From positions 1 through 50,753 of the IMG/VR virus record IMGVR_UViG_3300027859_000483: a DNA stretch of 50,753 nucleotides, one strand, 5' to 3'. The notes beneath the pieces were generated by a model. That model made no database searches, was not told the origin of the DNA, and was given only the letters and a program-made list of their open reading frames with translations. Position numbers and translations under genes: made by a program. The stretch comes from a virus. Shown in pieces: positions 7,852 to 14,178 of this stretch (within the stretch, counting starts at the first letter, position 1; each line of letters starts with the position of its first letter).

Positions 7852-8996
7852 TGTTGTATTATCGTTATGTTCGAACCCGAACCGTCTCCTAATATAATGT
7901 CACTTGGTTTCTGGTCAGTTATTGTGACTATCCTTGCATTTGAATAGATAGGTTGAGTAATTCTTATCTTACCAGTTACTTCTCTATTCAATGTGATTTT
8001 ACCCGCACTCTTATCTACTAAAGTATTGTACTGAGTATCTTGGTCAAAACCAACTGTTGTACCTTCTATATTTATACTATCTATCTCTTCTGACTTCCTA
8101 TCTAACTCAGTAAGTTTGTCTAAATCTGCAACAATGTCTAATACATCTTGTAAAAAGTCTACATCTAACAAGTCTATATCTAATTCAGTAAACTCAAATT
8201 CATCTTTATTATCTAACGCATCATCTTCTAATGCATCAAATTCTAAATAATCTATATCTAATATATTATCTTTATCATCGTTACTTTGTTCTTCTTCTTG
8301 TGCAATCTTTTGTATTTCTTTTGGTGGATTTACAATAAACATGTTATCAATCATAGGAATAGTAATACCTTGTAGAATAACAGTTTCTTTTGGTATGACA
8401 TCATAACTTTGTACCAGAGTTGCTTGATATGCTTCGTCCAGAACAATCTCTCCACCTAGATTAGAGACAATGACTGAACCAGAAGGAGCTCCAGTTTCAT
8501 CTGGTAAAAGAACTACTAAAGTTCTACCCAGTTCATCTACCGTGACCGTAAAGTCAGTTCCACGAATACCAATCGTTGCAGAACTTGTATTGATACTAAT
8601 ATTTTCTTTTGGTATTTTACCAGTCTTACTGGTAACAAATCTCGCAGTACCTTTTGCAAAGGTAAGTGCAAGAGTAGATTTTGTAGGGTTGGGGTCATAG
8701 ATAAATTTATCTACAATGACCATAGAATGTTCTGTTATGGTAAAAACACTTTCGTCAATTAGTTCAACTTTCATACGACCCTTCATGGTTTCCATTTTAT
8801 CCATGAAAAGAACCGAAAGGTCTACTGAACCTTCGTATGACTCTCCCGTCTGACGAGTGACTTGACTTGCACCCGTAGACTCTCGAACATCACCAATAGG
8901 TTCTGCGTATAATACAGAACCTATCAGTAATAAACTACTCGCCAGTATCTTGTTGAATAATCGTAATTTCTGAACCGTCTGTAACAAAACTTGCAT
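7848..8996 (-). CDS. Secreted FecR-domain protein with curlin-like C-terminal end
   Basis: A 382-residue exported protein. The N-terminus has a basic stretch and hydrophobic core ending VLYA (about residue 31). Residues 45-180 form a FecR-type domain: SVFTITEHSMVIVDKF, then LTFAKGTARF and INTSSATIGIRGTDF. A very acidic central segment (about 235-300) is rich in Asp/Glu/Leu, and the last residues are SNITIIQQ, matching the end of the curlin-like neighbour. FecR domains usually sense or bind cell-envelope polymers; here the protein could anchor or template the fibre. It overlaps the curlin-like gene upstream by 62 bases, so a shorter start is possible, but the signal peptide supports this one. 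Confidence 0.8.
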   Translation of the reverse strand: MQVLLQTVQKLRLFNKILASSLLLIGSVLYAEPIGDVRESTGASQVTRQTGESYEGSVDLSVLFMDKMETMKGRMKVELIDESVFTITEHSMVIVDKFIYDPNPTKSTLALTFAKGTARFVTSKTGKIPKENISINTSSATIGIRGTDFTVTVDELGRTLVVLLPDETGAPSGSVIVSNLGGEIVLDEAYQATLVQSYDVIPKETVILQGITIPMIDNMFIVNPPKEIQKIAQEEEQSNDDKDNILDIDYLEFDALEDDALDNKDEFEFTELDIDLLDVDFLQDVLDIVADLDKLTELDRKSEEIDSINIEGTTVGFDQDTQYNTLVDKSAGKITLNREVTGKIRITQPIYSNARIVTITDQKPSDIILGDGSGSNITIIQQ

Positions 8997-9876
8997 CTAA
9001 TATCGCCTCAGTACTTGATAAACTTGTACCCGTCCTTTGACCCACAAAGACATAGTTTTTATCTCCAGTAAGGTCTACAGACATTTTATTATCACTACCG
9101 TCTTCTTGAGTTGTTAATATCCAGTTGTTCGAACCAGTGATATCCCAATCCCAAGTTGCGTTTGCAGAGTTTACAAATGCACCAATTGTGTTAGATGCAC
9201 CAGAACCGTCTACTAGTAAATCTAAATTTAGACCGTCTGCACTACCTTCGGTAATAGTCCAACTATCCCAATATGCGGCTGTCGAACCATAGTTGTTAGT
9301 ACACGCAGAACCACCACACGTACCACCGTATGTACCATATTGCGTAATGTTTCCATTTTGAAACGTATGTGCGGAGTAAGTTTGAAATCCCGCACTATTG
9401 TTAAAGAACGCACCGTCTCCTAAATTATTAGGAGTATTATAAGTTTCAGATTTATTACCAAACCTAAATGTCAATTGATTACTACTTCCTTGTAGGTCAA
9501 CATTTAAATCGATATTATCTGCACTATAATTACTATTAGTATTTCCAGTGACATCACCAATCAACTGATTAATTCTGTTTGAAGAACCAGCGACATTGTA
9601 GTCGATATTAAATCCAGTGGACGCAATATCACCAAACAATAAGTTTGAACTACCATTGAACAACCAATATGCATTACCGTCTTCCAACTGCATTTTCATA
9701 TCGGACGCAGAAGAACCCGTACTTGTATTTTGACCAATCAGGTTTCCATTACCCGTTTGTTCAATAATTAATTCAAGTCCGTCTCCTACTTGTTCAATAT
9801 ATATCTCGTTGTCTGCAAACATAATTACAGGCAAATGTGTAATATAAAATAATAACAAACCGAGAACTACTCTCAT
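8935..9876 (-). CDS. Curlin-like secreted repeat protein (first subunit)
   Basis: A 313-residue predicted fibre subunit. The signal peptide (residues 1-21, ending MFA) is followed by DNEIYIEQVGDGLELIIEQ and then glycine/asparagine-rich repeats with G-(S/D)-x-N-x-(I/L/V) cores (GSSNLL, GSSNRI, GSSNQL, GASNTI, GDKNYV). It ends SEITIIQQDTGE. Composition and periodicity fit a beta-solenoid amyloid like CsgA/CsgB but longer, with less regular repeats. It lies immediately downstream of csgG with a 4-base overlap, so pore and substrate are made together. Nucleator and main subunit cannot be told apart from sequence. Confidence 0.75.
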   Translation of the reverse strand: MRVVLGLLLFYITHLPVIMFADNEIYIEQVGDGLELIIEQTGNGNLIGQNTSTGSSASDMKMQLEDGNAYWLFNGSSNLLFGDIASTGFNIDYNVAGSSNRINQLIGDVTGNTNSNYSADNIDLNVDLQGSSNQLTFRFGNKSETYNTPNNLGDGAFFNNSAGFQTYSAHTFQNGNITQYGTYGGTCGGSACTNNYGSTAAYWDSWTITEGSADGLNLDLLVDGSGASNTIGAFVNSANATWDWDITGSNNWILTTQEDGSDNKMSVDLTGDKNYVFVGQRTGTSLSSTEAILDASFVTDGSEITIIQQDTGE

Positions 9877-10742
9877 TTTTTCTCCTTTATTTGGTGTCTA
9901 TCGTTTGTCCCGTCATTCATATGCGGGTGTCGATGTCCACCTTCTATTTCCCAATAACCCCTATCGTGGCCTTGGTAAATAAGTTCTAATACCGCAACTT
10001 CAATCGCAGAACGTGTCGCATATGTGACACTTTCATTAAATCCGTTACCGTCTTCAATTTCCAATAACTGTGTATCCATATCAAAAAATCGGAATACATC
10101 ATATCCACCACCTACAGATAAGATTGTTTTCTTTGTCTGTACGTTTAACAAAACCTCTCCAGTTAGTGTTGATACTACTCGCACACTAACGACTACTGAG
10201 TCTCTTCTATACGTAGTCGATGCACCAATACCTAACCACCTTGCACCACGACCACCAGACTCTAAGTTAGTATCGTATCCTACAATACCACCTTCTACTA
10301 ATAATCCCGCAAATAATAAAGGACTTAACTTTTTCTTTTCGTTAAACTCCTCTCTCGCACTTCTTATAATCTGTCTTTCTTTGACAAGTGCATCTATATT
10401 TGTTCTCTCTACAACTCTAAACCATTCTCCTTTACCCGCAGTTTTCAGTGCATCAATCAGTAAAGTTTCTGCACCTTGAGTCACTGCAGTAGAAAAGTCA
10501 GAAAAGTTATCTCTATATTTTCTTTGACCAGTCTTATCTAAAAACTGATATACTGCAACTACTACCTTATCACCTTTAGGTGGATTAATTTTTTTCAGTG
10601 CTTCGGTTGTTGGTATGTTTTCAACACTTGCACTCTCACGACACATAAATTGTTCATCTTCACAATCTATTTCATGAAACTTAGTTATACTTGCACACCC
10701 GCACATGACTACGATTAGTCCGAGTATAACAAAAAATCTCAT
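9873..10742 (-). CDS. csgG: CsgG-like curli secretion lipoprotein pore
   Basis: A 289-residue outer-membrane lipoprotein of the CsgG family, the nonameric export pore of type VIII secretion. A lipoprotein signal ends at MCGC, giving C16 as the lipidated residue. The family core is clear: VVVAVYQFLDKTGQRKY, then FSTAVTQGAETLLIDAL, then WFRVVERTNIDALVKERQII; the transmembrane hairpin regions RGARWLGIGASTTYRRD and VVSVRVVSTLTGEVLLNV follow, then SAIEVAVLELI. Length matches cellular CsgG (about 277). The C-terminal tail is His-rich (GGHRHPHMNDG). It is flanked by csgF upstream and curlin-like genes downstream with 1- and 4-base overlaps. Confidence 0.93.
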   Translation of the reverse strand: MRFFVILGLIVVMCGCASITKFHEIDCEDEQFMCRESASVENIPTTEALKKINPPKGDKVVVAVYQFLDKTGQRKYRDNFSDFSTAVTQGAETLLIDALKTAGKGEWFRVVERTNIDALVKERQIIRSAREEFNEKKKLSPLLFAGLLVEGGIVGYDTNLESGGRGARWLGIGASTTYRRDSVVVSVRVVSTLTGEVLLNVQTKKTILSVGGGYDVFRFFDMDTQLLEIEDGNGFNESVTYATRSAIEVAVLELIYQGHDRGYWEIEGGHRHPHMNDGTNDRHQIKEKK

Positions 10743-11224
10743 TAGAATAAACCACTTCCTATCGGTACATCTAAACTTGTTGTTGTATTATCCTCACTGG
10801 TAATTGATATTCTTATAACATCAACACCGTCTATTCCACAACCAGTGCATACTTCATAACTTATACTGTTTCCCATTAAATCAAAGAAACCTTCTAATGA
10901 AGCGTCTACCTCTTCTGTACCGAACATCTTATCTACTAGTTGTTTGGATATCTGTGCATAAATCCTAGACTCTAAATTTCTTAGGAATTTTGCTTGTGTT
11001 GTTCCTTCTGCATCTCTTTCTGCAGCCGCAATCGCAGACTCTAAGTCATCTGCAATTTTACCTCTTCTACTTTTCTCTTGGTTTTCAATTGTTAGATAAT
11101 GAGATGACGTAGATATACCAGAGAAACTAGGACTCTTAAATTTATGTACTACTTCGGAAGTGTATAGGTATATATTACTTGCGAGTAGACTTAGTATCCA
11201 AGTTATTGTTAGTATTTTTTTCAT
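10742..11224 (-). CDS. csgF: CsgF-like curli assembly factor
   Basis: A 160-residue protein with an N-terminal hydrophobic export segment followed by VVHKFKSPSFSGISTSSHYL. This aligns with the mature CsgF N-terminus (F-x-F-x-N-P-x-F-G-G) that plugs into the CsgG pore. A helix (KFLRNLESRIYAQISKQLV) and a C-terminal strand region (YEVCTGCGIDGVDVIRISITSEDN) follow in CsgF order; the CxxC is an addition I do not know from cellular CsgF. Length is close to the usual 138. In E. coli, CsgF passes through CsgG and couples secretion to nucleation. It sits directly upstream of csgG. Confidence 0.85.
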   Translation of the reverse strand: MKKILTITWILSLLASNIYLYTSEVVHKFKSPSFSGISTSSHYLTIENQEKSRRGKIADDLESAIAAAERDAEGTTQAKFLRNLESRIYAQISKQLVDKMFGTEEVDASLEGFFDLMGNSISYEVCTGCGIDGVDVIRISITSEDNTTTSLDVPIGSGLF

Positions 11225-11480
11225 TGTTTTCTCTACTTTTTTGTTGATTTCTGTATTCTATTACAGTGTTTACCTTTTGTTGTAATCTAATTAAATCATT
11301 ATCTAACATTCTTATTTGGTCAAGGAGATTGATTAACATTGTATGTGACGCACTAATCGTTGGTTTCAACTTAGTAGTCACATATTGCCATACATACCAG
11401 ATAAAATATCCCATACCAAAAGTCATTAGAACGGGATATCCTAATTCATTAATAATTAAAACTATTTGGTCAATGTTCAT
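11175..11480 (-). CDS. Small membrane protein with coiled coil (curli operon)
   Basis: A 101-residue protein with one N-terminal transmembrane segment (about residues 12-35, VLMTFGMGYFIWYVWQYV), a heptad-like region (LLDQIRMLDNDLIRLQQKVNTVIE) and an Asn/Lys-rich tail. It has the same plan as the protein encoded just upstream (11480-11776), so the two are probably paralogues. Start and upstream stop share bases, and its 3' end overlaps csgF by 50 bases. It may be an inner-membrane partner of the secretion module; holin- or spanin-type function is an alternative. No CsgE similarity. Confidence 0.7.
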   Translation of the reverse strand: MNIDQIVLIINELGYPVLMTFGMGYFIWYVWQYVTTKLKPTISASHTMLINLLDQIRMLDNDLIRLQQKVNTVIEYRNQQKSRENNEKNTNNNLDTKSTRK

Positions 11481-11776
11481 TAATCTCGTCTCGCATCAAT
11501 TTTACCGTCTTCCATAAAATTTTCCGCACGAGCAACCCTATCTACATCGGGTCTTAATTCCAAAGCCTCACTGACGATTAAATCTATTTTAATCATGTCG
11601 TTATTCATTTGACGAACTCTAGACTCTAATCCTTTCATGATGTTAGTAAGTCCTTGTACCGAACCCGCAACACCGTCTAGAATGTATTTCAATGTCAGAA
11701 AGATAAAGAAACCCATAACGATAGCTGAACCTATCGGAATTCCTACTTCCATTAATAATTTTACTACAGTTGTCAT
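11480..11776 (-). CDS. Small membrane protein with coiled coil, first gene of curli operon
   Basis: A 98-residue protein with an N-terminal transmembrane helix (about residues 10-33, IPIGSAIVMGFFIFLTLKYIL) followed by an amphipathic helix (GLESRVRQMNNDMIKIDLIVSEAL) and a charged C-terminus. It is the first gene behind the late promoter at 11784-11791, with GGAG directly before the ATG. Helix order and length match the next gene, which supports duplication. Function unknown. Its place at the head of a curli-type operon suggests an envelope role in secretion or regulation, which is inference. Confidence 0.7.
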   Translation of the reverse strand: MTTVVKLLMEVGIPIGSAIVMGFFIFLTLKYILDGVAGSVQGLTNIMKGLESRVRQMNNDMIKIDLIVSEALELRPDVDRVARAENFMEDGKIDARRD

Positions 11777-11783
11777 ACACTCC

Positions 11784-11791
11784 TATTTATA
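11784..11791 (-). promoter_or_regulatory. T4-type late promoter of the curli operon
   Basis: On the minus strand the sequence reads TATAAATA, the exact T4 late -10 box, followed after 7 bases (GGAGTGT) by the ATG at 11776. This predicts that the secretion module is transcribed late in infection from a transcript with almost no leader. Confidence 0.7.
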
Positions 11792-11830
11792 AGAAAAGGG
11801 GTTTAAAAAACGAATATATACTAGAACAAC

Positions 11831-11859
11831 TTGACAATTATTGTTTTGTCATGTATAAT
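11831..11859 (+). promoter_or_regulatory. Perfect sigma70 promoter of the outer-membrane protein gene
   Basis: TTGACA (11831-11836), 17-base spacer, TATAAT (11854-11859). It is divergent from the late curli promoter within the 113-base region 11777-11889. TTGGAG at 11878-11883 serves as ribosome site for the ATG at 11890. Confidence 0.85.
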
Positions 11860-11889
11860 TCTAAAAAATTATAATATTGGAGTAATATA

Positions 11890-12489
11890 ATGAAAAAACT
11901 TTTAGTATTAATAGTTCTTTTATCTGCACCGATTTTTGCAGAGAATTGGGATAGAGAACAACTAAACTTTAAAGTCCAAACTAAAGATGTCCATTATAGG
12001 TACAGACATTACTTTGGAGAGAGTGATAAAACACATCATCAATTAGGATACAAATATGAGAACTGGCAGTTTTCATATCAGTACATTGAAAAGAAAGGTA
12101 GGATTGAACACCGACCTAGAGTATCCGTAAAACTCTTCAAACAAGATAATGGTTTCTACTTTAGACCTAGAGTAGAGTATCGTGATATCGAAGGTAAAAA
12201 AAGTAACACTTATTACTTTAGAGTATTAACAACTCTTGGTTATAAGGGGAACTTTAATTGTAATTCAGACTTAGTTTGTTTTGCACCACAAGTTCATTTC
12301 TCACCTAGATTTGCATTTGCAAAAGACGGAGTAGATGACGGAGACTTTGAAGATATTCAAACTGATATCATGTTAAATATTAAGTTTGGTAAAAAGTTCA
12401 CTATAAGGCCTGGGGTTAGATACATAGTAGATGATGACTACAATACCGACAAACTCTACGCAACCTTACAGTTTAGTGTCAAATTCTAA
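11890..12489 (+). CDS. Small outer-membrane beta-barrel protein
   Basis: A 199-residue secreted protein. The signal peptide (MKKLLVLIVLLSAPIFA) is followed by alternating strands rich in Tyr/Phe/Arg (VHYRYRHYF, HQLGYKYENWQFSYQYI, PRVSVKLF, FYFRPRVEYRDI, YYFRVLTTLGYK, KFTIRPGVRYIVDDD). The C-terminal strand LYATLQFSVKF ends in phenylalanine, the Bam recognition signature. About eight to ten strands fit the length. It is transcribed from a host-type promoter, opposite in direction and timing to the curli operon. It could alter the host surface, for example to block superinfection, or be a specific porin; neither can be decided. One cysteine pair (CNSDLVC) is present. Confidence 0.8.
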   Translation: MKKLLVLIVLLSAPIFAENWDREQLNFKVQTKDVHYRYRHYFGESDKTHHQLGYKYENWQFSYQYIEKKGRIEHRPRVSVKLFKQDNGFYFRPRVEYRDIEGKKSNTYYFRVLTTLGYKGNFNCNSDLVCFAPQVHFSPRFAFAKDGVDDGDFEDIQTDIMLNIKFGKKFTIRPGVRYIVDDDYNTDKLYATLQFSVKF

Positions 12490-12940
12490 GTACCAAGTAT
12501 TTGATAACTTTTTAGAAGACCCAGATGAAGTATTGGAGTACGCAAGTACATGTCAATACTTCACTGCGGAAGAATATCTAAAAATAAATAAACTAGAGTC
12601 TAAAGGATATTGGCCTGGACTCCGAAGTAATGATTTAAAATTAGAATTTCCTGATATTGTAAATCAATTAAATACTCAATTCAATATCAAAGTAGGTTGG
12701 TTAACATTTTATCAACATTTAGTATCCCAGAACTTAGGAGAACCCGTACCACATATCGACAGAGCATGGGATTTTTCTGGAGTCATCTATCTAAAAGGAA
12801 GTGACGGTACATGGATAGATAATGAGACTGTTCCTTTTAAATATAATCGTGCAGTTTGTTTTGATGCACATACACCACACCACCCATTACATAGTACTAC
12901 TGACCGTTTAGTTCTTACCTTCTTTTCTAAGTACGTATAA
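12476..12940 (+). CDS. 2OG-Fe(II) oxygenase-like protein (DUF6445-like)
   Basis: A 154-residue protein read from GTG at 12476; an ATG at 12431 is in frame but would overlap the barrel gene by 59 bases, and the paralogue at 31216 starts at the equivalent point (VIRDFLDN versus VFDNFLED). The metal set is complete: H93-I-D95, H135-H139 region (HTPHHPLH) and R144 in DRLVLTFF. SGVIYLKGSDG between them matches SGVIHLKGSQG of the paralogue. It is probably a small iron-dependent hydroxylase; target unknown. It overlaps the barrel gene by 14 bases and may be coupled to it. Confidence 0.7.
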   Translation: MSNSKYQVFDNFLEDPDEVLEYASTCQYFTAEEYLKINKLESKGYWPGLRSNDLKLEFPDIVNQLNTQFNIKVGWLTFYQHLVSQNLGEPVPHIDRAWDFSGVIYLKGSDGTWIDNETVPFKYNRAVCFDAHTPHHPLHSTTDRLVLTFFSKYV

Positions 12941-12986
12941 CTGCGACATATTCTGTCGTCTTAAAACATTATTTTCAAAATAAGTA

Positions 12987-13015
12987 TTGACTTTTGTTGT
13001 TAAATACCCTATAAT
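12987..13015 (+). promoter_or_regulatory. Near-perfect sigma70 promoter at a possible leaderless start
   Basis: TTGACT (12987-12992), 17-base spacer and TATAAT (13010-13015). The start codon of the next gene is at 13023, only 7 bases after the -10 box, so transcription would begin at or next to the ATG. Confidence 0.7.
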
Positions 13016-13022
13016 ACTTATT

Positions 13023-13319
13023 ATGAAATCAAGAAAACTTAACACTGAACTCCAATCAAGAGTCTTTAAACTGATAGAAAAAGTAGGAAATGCTACTGAA
13101 CTTAATACCGTAATAAGAGAGATGCAATCTCAATGGGACGATGTAGTAAAAAACTCTTTGGTGGTTGGTGACTATGTAAATGTAGTTGAGGTTAAAAAAA
13201 CTAAAACCGTTAAAACTAAAGGTTGGGTTAAAAAGGTTAATAAATCAAAAGCCTTGGTTGAAATGAGAGGTGGTTCATACAGAGTTCCTTTCAGTATGAT
13301 AGAAAAATTAAATAAGTAG
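13023..13319 (+). CDS. Small protein with C-terminal SH3/KOW-like barrel
   Basis: A 98-residue basic protein. The N-terminal half is helical (LQSRVFKLIEKVGNATELNTVIREM). The C-terminal half has strands VGDYVNVVEV, KGWVKKVNKSKALVEM and YRVPFSMIEKL, typical of a small SH3/KOW-type barrel found in nucleic-acid-binding phage proteins. I chose the ATG at 13023: the longer frame would begin at a TTG inside the -35 box. There is no ribosome-binding site, since the -10 box ends 7 bases upstream, implying a leaderless message. Function unknown; regulatory or RNA-binding roles are guesses. Confidence 0.7.
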   Translation: MKSRKLNTELQSRVFKLIEKVGNATELNTVIREMQSQWDDVVKNSLVVGDYVNVVEVKKTKTVKTKGWVKKVNKSKALVEMRGGSYRVPFSMIEKLNK

Positions 13320-13327
13320 AGGTAAAA

Positions 13328-13492
13328 ATGTCCGTAGACAAAAAAATAGGTAGAAACCGTGCGGGGACTTTTGGTCGCACCACTGGGGGTTATTCTCCGA
13401 AAGTTGCGAAAATGTTCAAAAGGTTCGGTTCTAAAGGTGCGAGAAGAGTCGCAAAAAACAATTTGAAAATAAGTCTTGACAATTCTTGTTAG
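13328..13492 (+). CDS. Small basic protein, 54 residues
   Basis: A short gene starting at ATG 13328, 8 bases after the previous stop and preceded by GAGG (13319-13322). The product is glycine/arginine/lysine-rich: RNRAGTFGRTTGGYSP then AKMFKRFGSKGARR, likely to bind nucleic acid or the phage head. The frame ends inside the -35/-10 spacer of the next promoter. Codon use and the good ribosome site support it as real. Family unknown. Confidence 0.6.
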   Translation: MSVDKKIGRNRAGTFGRTTGGYSPKVAKMFKRFGSKGARRVAKNNLKISLDNSC

Positions 13493-13531
13493 ACTTGTTA
13501 TAATAACAACATAAATTAGAGAGGTAAATAA
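13476..13531 (+). promoter_or_regulatory. Promoter-leader cassette, copy A (perfect sigma70 with palindromic -10)
   Basis: TTGACA (13476-13481), 17-base spacer, TATAAT (13499-13504). The -10 box lies in the palindrome TTGTTAT-A-ATAACAA (13495-13509). The leader ATAAATTAGAGAGGTAAATA supplies the ribosome site before ATG 13532. The same block recurs at 38025 and, in part, at 38755. Confidence 0.85.
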
Positions 13532-13723
13532 ATGTCAAACAATTACAACGAAGCAATCCAAGACCAAATAGAAATGCAAGTCTTAGGTGCAAATTATTCT
13601 TTTGAAGATTTACTAGATGAACTTCAAATGTCTTATCAAGATGCATATGAAGAAAAGTTCGTCTATGACGACTTAATCGATTTAGTAATTCAAAAAAGAT
13701 TTGACGAAAGTCCACAACTATAA
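13532..13723 (+). CDS. Small acidic hypothetical protein, 63 residues
   Basis: An acidic helical protein (SFEDLLDELQMSYQDAYEE then DDLIDLVIQKRF) with a good ribosome site (AGAGAGG) and a perfect promoter. It is first in a transcript with the 144-residue protein and the DUF932 gene. Strong early-type expression is likely from the promoter. I do not recognise it. Confidence 0.65.
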   Translation: MSNNYNEAIQDQIEMQVLGANYSFEDLLDELQMSYQDAYEEKFVYDDLIDLVIQKRFDESPQL

Positions 13724-13734
13724 GAGAGGTATAT

Positions 13735-14169
13735 ATGAAACAAAATATTAGTTATGAAGTATCCGAAGATACGAGTAATATCGGTGGTACATGTCTTCAA
13801 ACATCATTCAGTGAAATGGGTATCAAACCAATGACATTCAAAGAATTAGTTGGTGTACTTGGTGCTCCCACTGACATTATGTTCGGAGACGAAAAAAGTG
13901 AATACACTTGGGCAGTTGAAGGTAAAAGATATTTCTTCAATGAAGAATTACAATGTGATGATTTTGAAACTTTCGAGTTCACTATCTATGATTGGAGAGC
14001 AAGTCTTTATGGAAATCAGTCTTTAGAGACCATGCCTGTAGATTGGCATGTCGGTGGTTTCGACTACAACTCAAGTGTAGATTACGCATACAGAATTTTG
14101 GTTAAAGAAATGAAACCCGAATATAATTTTAATAAATTACCCAAGAATATTTCTTGGGTGCAATCATAA
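13735..14169 (+). CDS. Hypothetical protein, 144 residues
   Basis: A soluble protein with AGAGAGG (13723-13729) before its ATG. Segments include FKELVGVLGAPTDIMFGDEKSEYTWAVE, which looks like an alpha/beta domain, and the aromatic FEFTIYDWRASLYGN. I cannot name the family. A perfect 9-bp hairpin (14139-14159) covers its last codons and lies just before the strong ribosome site of the DUF932 gene. Confidence 0.65.
   Translation: MKQNISYEVSEDTSNIGGTCLQTSFSEMGIKPMTFKELVGVLGAPTDIMFGDEKSEYTWAVEGKRYFFNEELQCDDFETFEFTIYDWRASLYGNQSLETMPVDWHVGGFDYNSSVDYAYRILVKEMKPEYNFNKLPKNISWVQS
14139..14159 (+). other. Perfect 9-bp hairpin before the DUF932 gene
   Basis: ACCCAAGAA, loop TAT, TTCTTGGGT: a perfect 9-bp stem with a 3-base loop inside the last codons of the upstream gene, about 10 bases before AAGGAGG (14168-14174). 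It could be an RNA processing, stabilising or translation-control element; there is no U-run, so it is not a plain terminator. Confidence 0.6.
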
Positions 14170-14178
14170 GGAGGCTAT

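Noticed and set aside
11777-11889. Possible tRNA or small RNA gene in the divergent gap
   Set aside because: The 113 bases are accounted for by two opposing promoters and a ribosome site; no cloverleaf was found.
12987-13022. Extension of the 98-residue protein from a TTG at 12987
   Set aside because: It would start in the -35 box and run across the promoter; the residues do not look like a protein N-terminus.
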